A stretch of 9,643 bases of DNA, taken from positions 19,943-29,585 of the forward strand of contig DOFS01000356.1 of NCBI GenBank assembly GCA_003523945.1. Direction: 5' to 3'. A program made the position numbers and the translations under genes. This document shows, in pieces, positions 8,647-9,643 of this stretch (position 1 is its first letter; each line of letters begins with the position of its first letter). The notes beneath the pieces were generated by a model. The model did not search any database and was not told where the DNA came from. It saw nothing but the letters and a program-made list of their open reading frames with translations. The DNA is from Nitrospiraceae bacterium. Lineage in GTDB: Bacteria > Nitrospirota > Nitrospiria > Nitrospirales > UBA8639.

Positions 8647-9513
8647 TTAGAAGTTCCTGGCTTGGGCCGCCGCTCCGGTAGAAAGGGCTTGATGAATCTC
8701 TTGAATGAGGCGCAATTCAATGTCGGTGATATCAGATTGCGGGGCTGCGAACATCTGGCCGTTTTTGGAGAGTTTTTCGAATTCGGCACGAACCCAGATG
8801 ATGGTATGATCGGAAGGTCCTTTCTCGATTGAGAGGAGGTATTGGTTACGAAAGCCAGATAGTTCCAGTGAGGGAGGAAGAGACGTTTTGCGATCAGTAA
8901 TATAGACGGCTTTTTGATCCGTTTGCATGCTGGAAAGTATGGAATAGCCATTTTTCGTGAGTGCGTCTTCAATGATTTCTGAAACCGAGGAAAAGGGGAA
9001 CGGTAACTCCTGACTTTGACCACCAATTTGATGAAGCGTAAGGGTTTTCCTCATCTGGTCTCTCTGGCTTCTGAGCCATTTGTTTTCCCCCTCCAACTTT
9101 CGATGCTCTTGTTCCAATATCTTAATTCTAGCTCCGTCTTTTTTCGGACTATCCACCAGCTCGGCCATTTTAGCCTGTGTGTCACGAAGTTGTTCCTGGT
9201 GGGTCGCTTCTACATCCCGTAGCTGCTCTTCATACGATTCTGCCGTTTTTCTGGCCTCCTGGTTTAACAGGTCGATTTGTTGCTGCATGACTTTATTTCC
9301 CTCCTGGAGGGAATGAATGACTGACTCCAATTTGAAAGCCTGCTTTTTAAGCTGAATATTTTCTTCCTCAAGTCCAGAATTATTTTGGGGACAACCTGTC
9401 AGGATAAGAAGACAAATCGCTACCCCAAATGATAGGAACTTGTTCCTTGAACAAGGGAAAATATCGGGCCTCAGCTGGAATGTTTGAGGGCGCTGGAGTG
9501 CTGGAGTTTTCAC
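8647..9513 (-). CDS. Putative outer-membrane lipoprotein with long coiled coil and unassigned C-terminal domain
   Basis: I do not recognise the family. The 288-residue product has a basic N-terminal stretch, a hydrophobic segment (about 26-39) and a lipobox LTGC ending at Cys41, so it should be lipidated and anchored by Cys41. The next residue is Pro, not Asp, which favours the outer membrane. Residues about 48-160 are rich in Glu, Gln, Lys and Leu and look like a coiled coil, including two consecutive 11-residue units (95-105 and 106-116) sharing EQLRD. Residues about 165-278 look like a compact alpha/beta domain, with VSEIIEDAL, AVYITDR and TIIWVRAEFEK, and two Trp in the whole protein. The pre-lipobox region, 40 residues, is longer than usual, but no better in-frame start is visible; the GTG at 9513 is used, with weak Shine-Dalgarno. 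Convergent to the MNIO-like gene and transcribed from its own promoter. A cell-envelope structural or tethering role is a guess. Confidence 0.8.
   Translation of the reverse strand: MKTPALQRPQTFQLRPDIFPCSRNKFLSFGVAICLLILTGCPQNNSGLEEENIQLKKQAFKLESVIHSLQEGNKVMQQQIDLLNQEARKTAESYEEQLRDVEATHQEQLRDTQAKMAELVDSPKKDGARIKILEQEHRKLEGENKWLRSQRDQMRKTLTLHQIGGQSQELPFPFSSVSEIIEDALTKNGYSILSSMQTDQKAVYITDRKTSLPPSLELSGFRNQYLLSIEKGPSDHTIIWVRAEFEKLSKNGQMFAAPQSDITDIELRLIQEIHQALSTGAAAQARNF
9435..9455. repeat. Two overlapping short palindromes in the lipoprotein signal-peptide coding region
   Basis: CTTGTTC (9439-9445) and GAACAAG (9449-9455) form perfect 7-bp arms around a 3-nt centre. The overlapping GGAACTTGTTCC (9435-9446) has perfect 5-bp arms around a 2-nt centre. 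In RNA the two hairpins would exclude each other. They lie 59-79 nt inside the coding region, in the codons for residues about 20-27. Chance is possible. Confidence 0.4.
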
Positions 9514-9580
9514 CGGCTCAGCGCATCCGTGAATAGGCGATAGTGTTGTGGTTGGATCAAATGGGTACCTTTTATTAGGT

Positions 9581-9609
9581 ATTTTATGCTTAAACTGTTC
9601 TTATTTCAA
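9581..9609 (-). promoter_or_regulatory. Sigma-70-like promoter for the lipoprotein gene
   Basis: On the minus strand, TTGAAA (9604-9609, 5/6) and TAAAAT (9581-9586, 5/6) are separated by exactly 17 nt in AT-rich DNA. The transcript would start near 9574, giving a leader of about 60 nt before the GTG at 9513. A small inverted repeat, TACCT (9566-9570) and AGGTA (9577-9581), straddles the predicted start site and could be an operator or the base of a 5' hairpin. Confidence 0.6.
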
Positions 9610-9643
9610 ACTTCTACATTGAGGTGGGCATAAAGATTAAGGA

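Noticed and set aside
8598..9026. A 142-codon minus-strand frame
   Set aside because: It lies mostly inside the lipoprotein gene in another frame on the same strand, and its composition (rich in Pro, Ser, Arg and Lys with no domain pattern) is that of a shadow frame.

Overview
The window is about 9.6 kb of ordinary-looking bacterial chromosome with near-balanced base composition. It holds five protein genes, one cut by the left edge, plus one doubtful small ORF. A lipobox protein with an outer-membrane-type +2 residue, together with a long-chain polyprenyl diphosphate synthase, points to a Gram-negative, quinone-using bacterium. My weak guess is Nitrospirota or a similar lineage, but the sequence does not prove it.

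Layout. Positions 1-445 (minus) are the N-terminal part of a long-chain polyprenyl diphosphate synthase (IspB type). A divergent intergenic region (446-747) carries a good sigma-70-like promoter for that gene, candidate promoters for the rightward operon, and a pair of near-identical 13-nt direct repeats. Positions 748-6751 (plus) are the gltB-gltD operon, which encodes both subunits of NADPH-type glutamate synthase; the two genes overlap by 8 nt and appear intact. After a 267-nt gap comes a plus-strand gene (7019-8521) for a 500-residue protein. Its N-terminal two thirds look like a DUF692/MNIO-family TIM-barrel iron enzyme (MbnB/TglH/BufB relatives). Its C-terminal third looks like the DUF2063-type partner (MbnC/TglI/BufC relatives) that is usually a separate protein. 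Convergent to it, 8647-9513 (minus) encodes a coiled-coil lipoprotein with an unassigned C-terminal domain, preceded by a near-consensus promoter near the right edge.

How the genes work together. GltB releases ammonia from glutamine and channels it to 2-oxoglutarate on the FMN domain, while GltD supplies electrons from NADPH through FAD and Fe-S clusters. The prenyl synthase makes the quinone side-chain precursor and is linked to the operon only by the shared divergent region. The MNIO-like fusion lies on the same strand as gltBD but has no clear functional tie to it.

Most interesting item. The single-chain MNIO plus partner fusion has altered residues at two positions that are usually metal ligands. 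No recognised precursor peptide accompanies it; the only nearby candidate is a 66-codon ORF with four Cys whose stop overlaps the enzyme's start. No rRNA, tRNA, CRISPR array, insertion sequence or transposase gene was seen.
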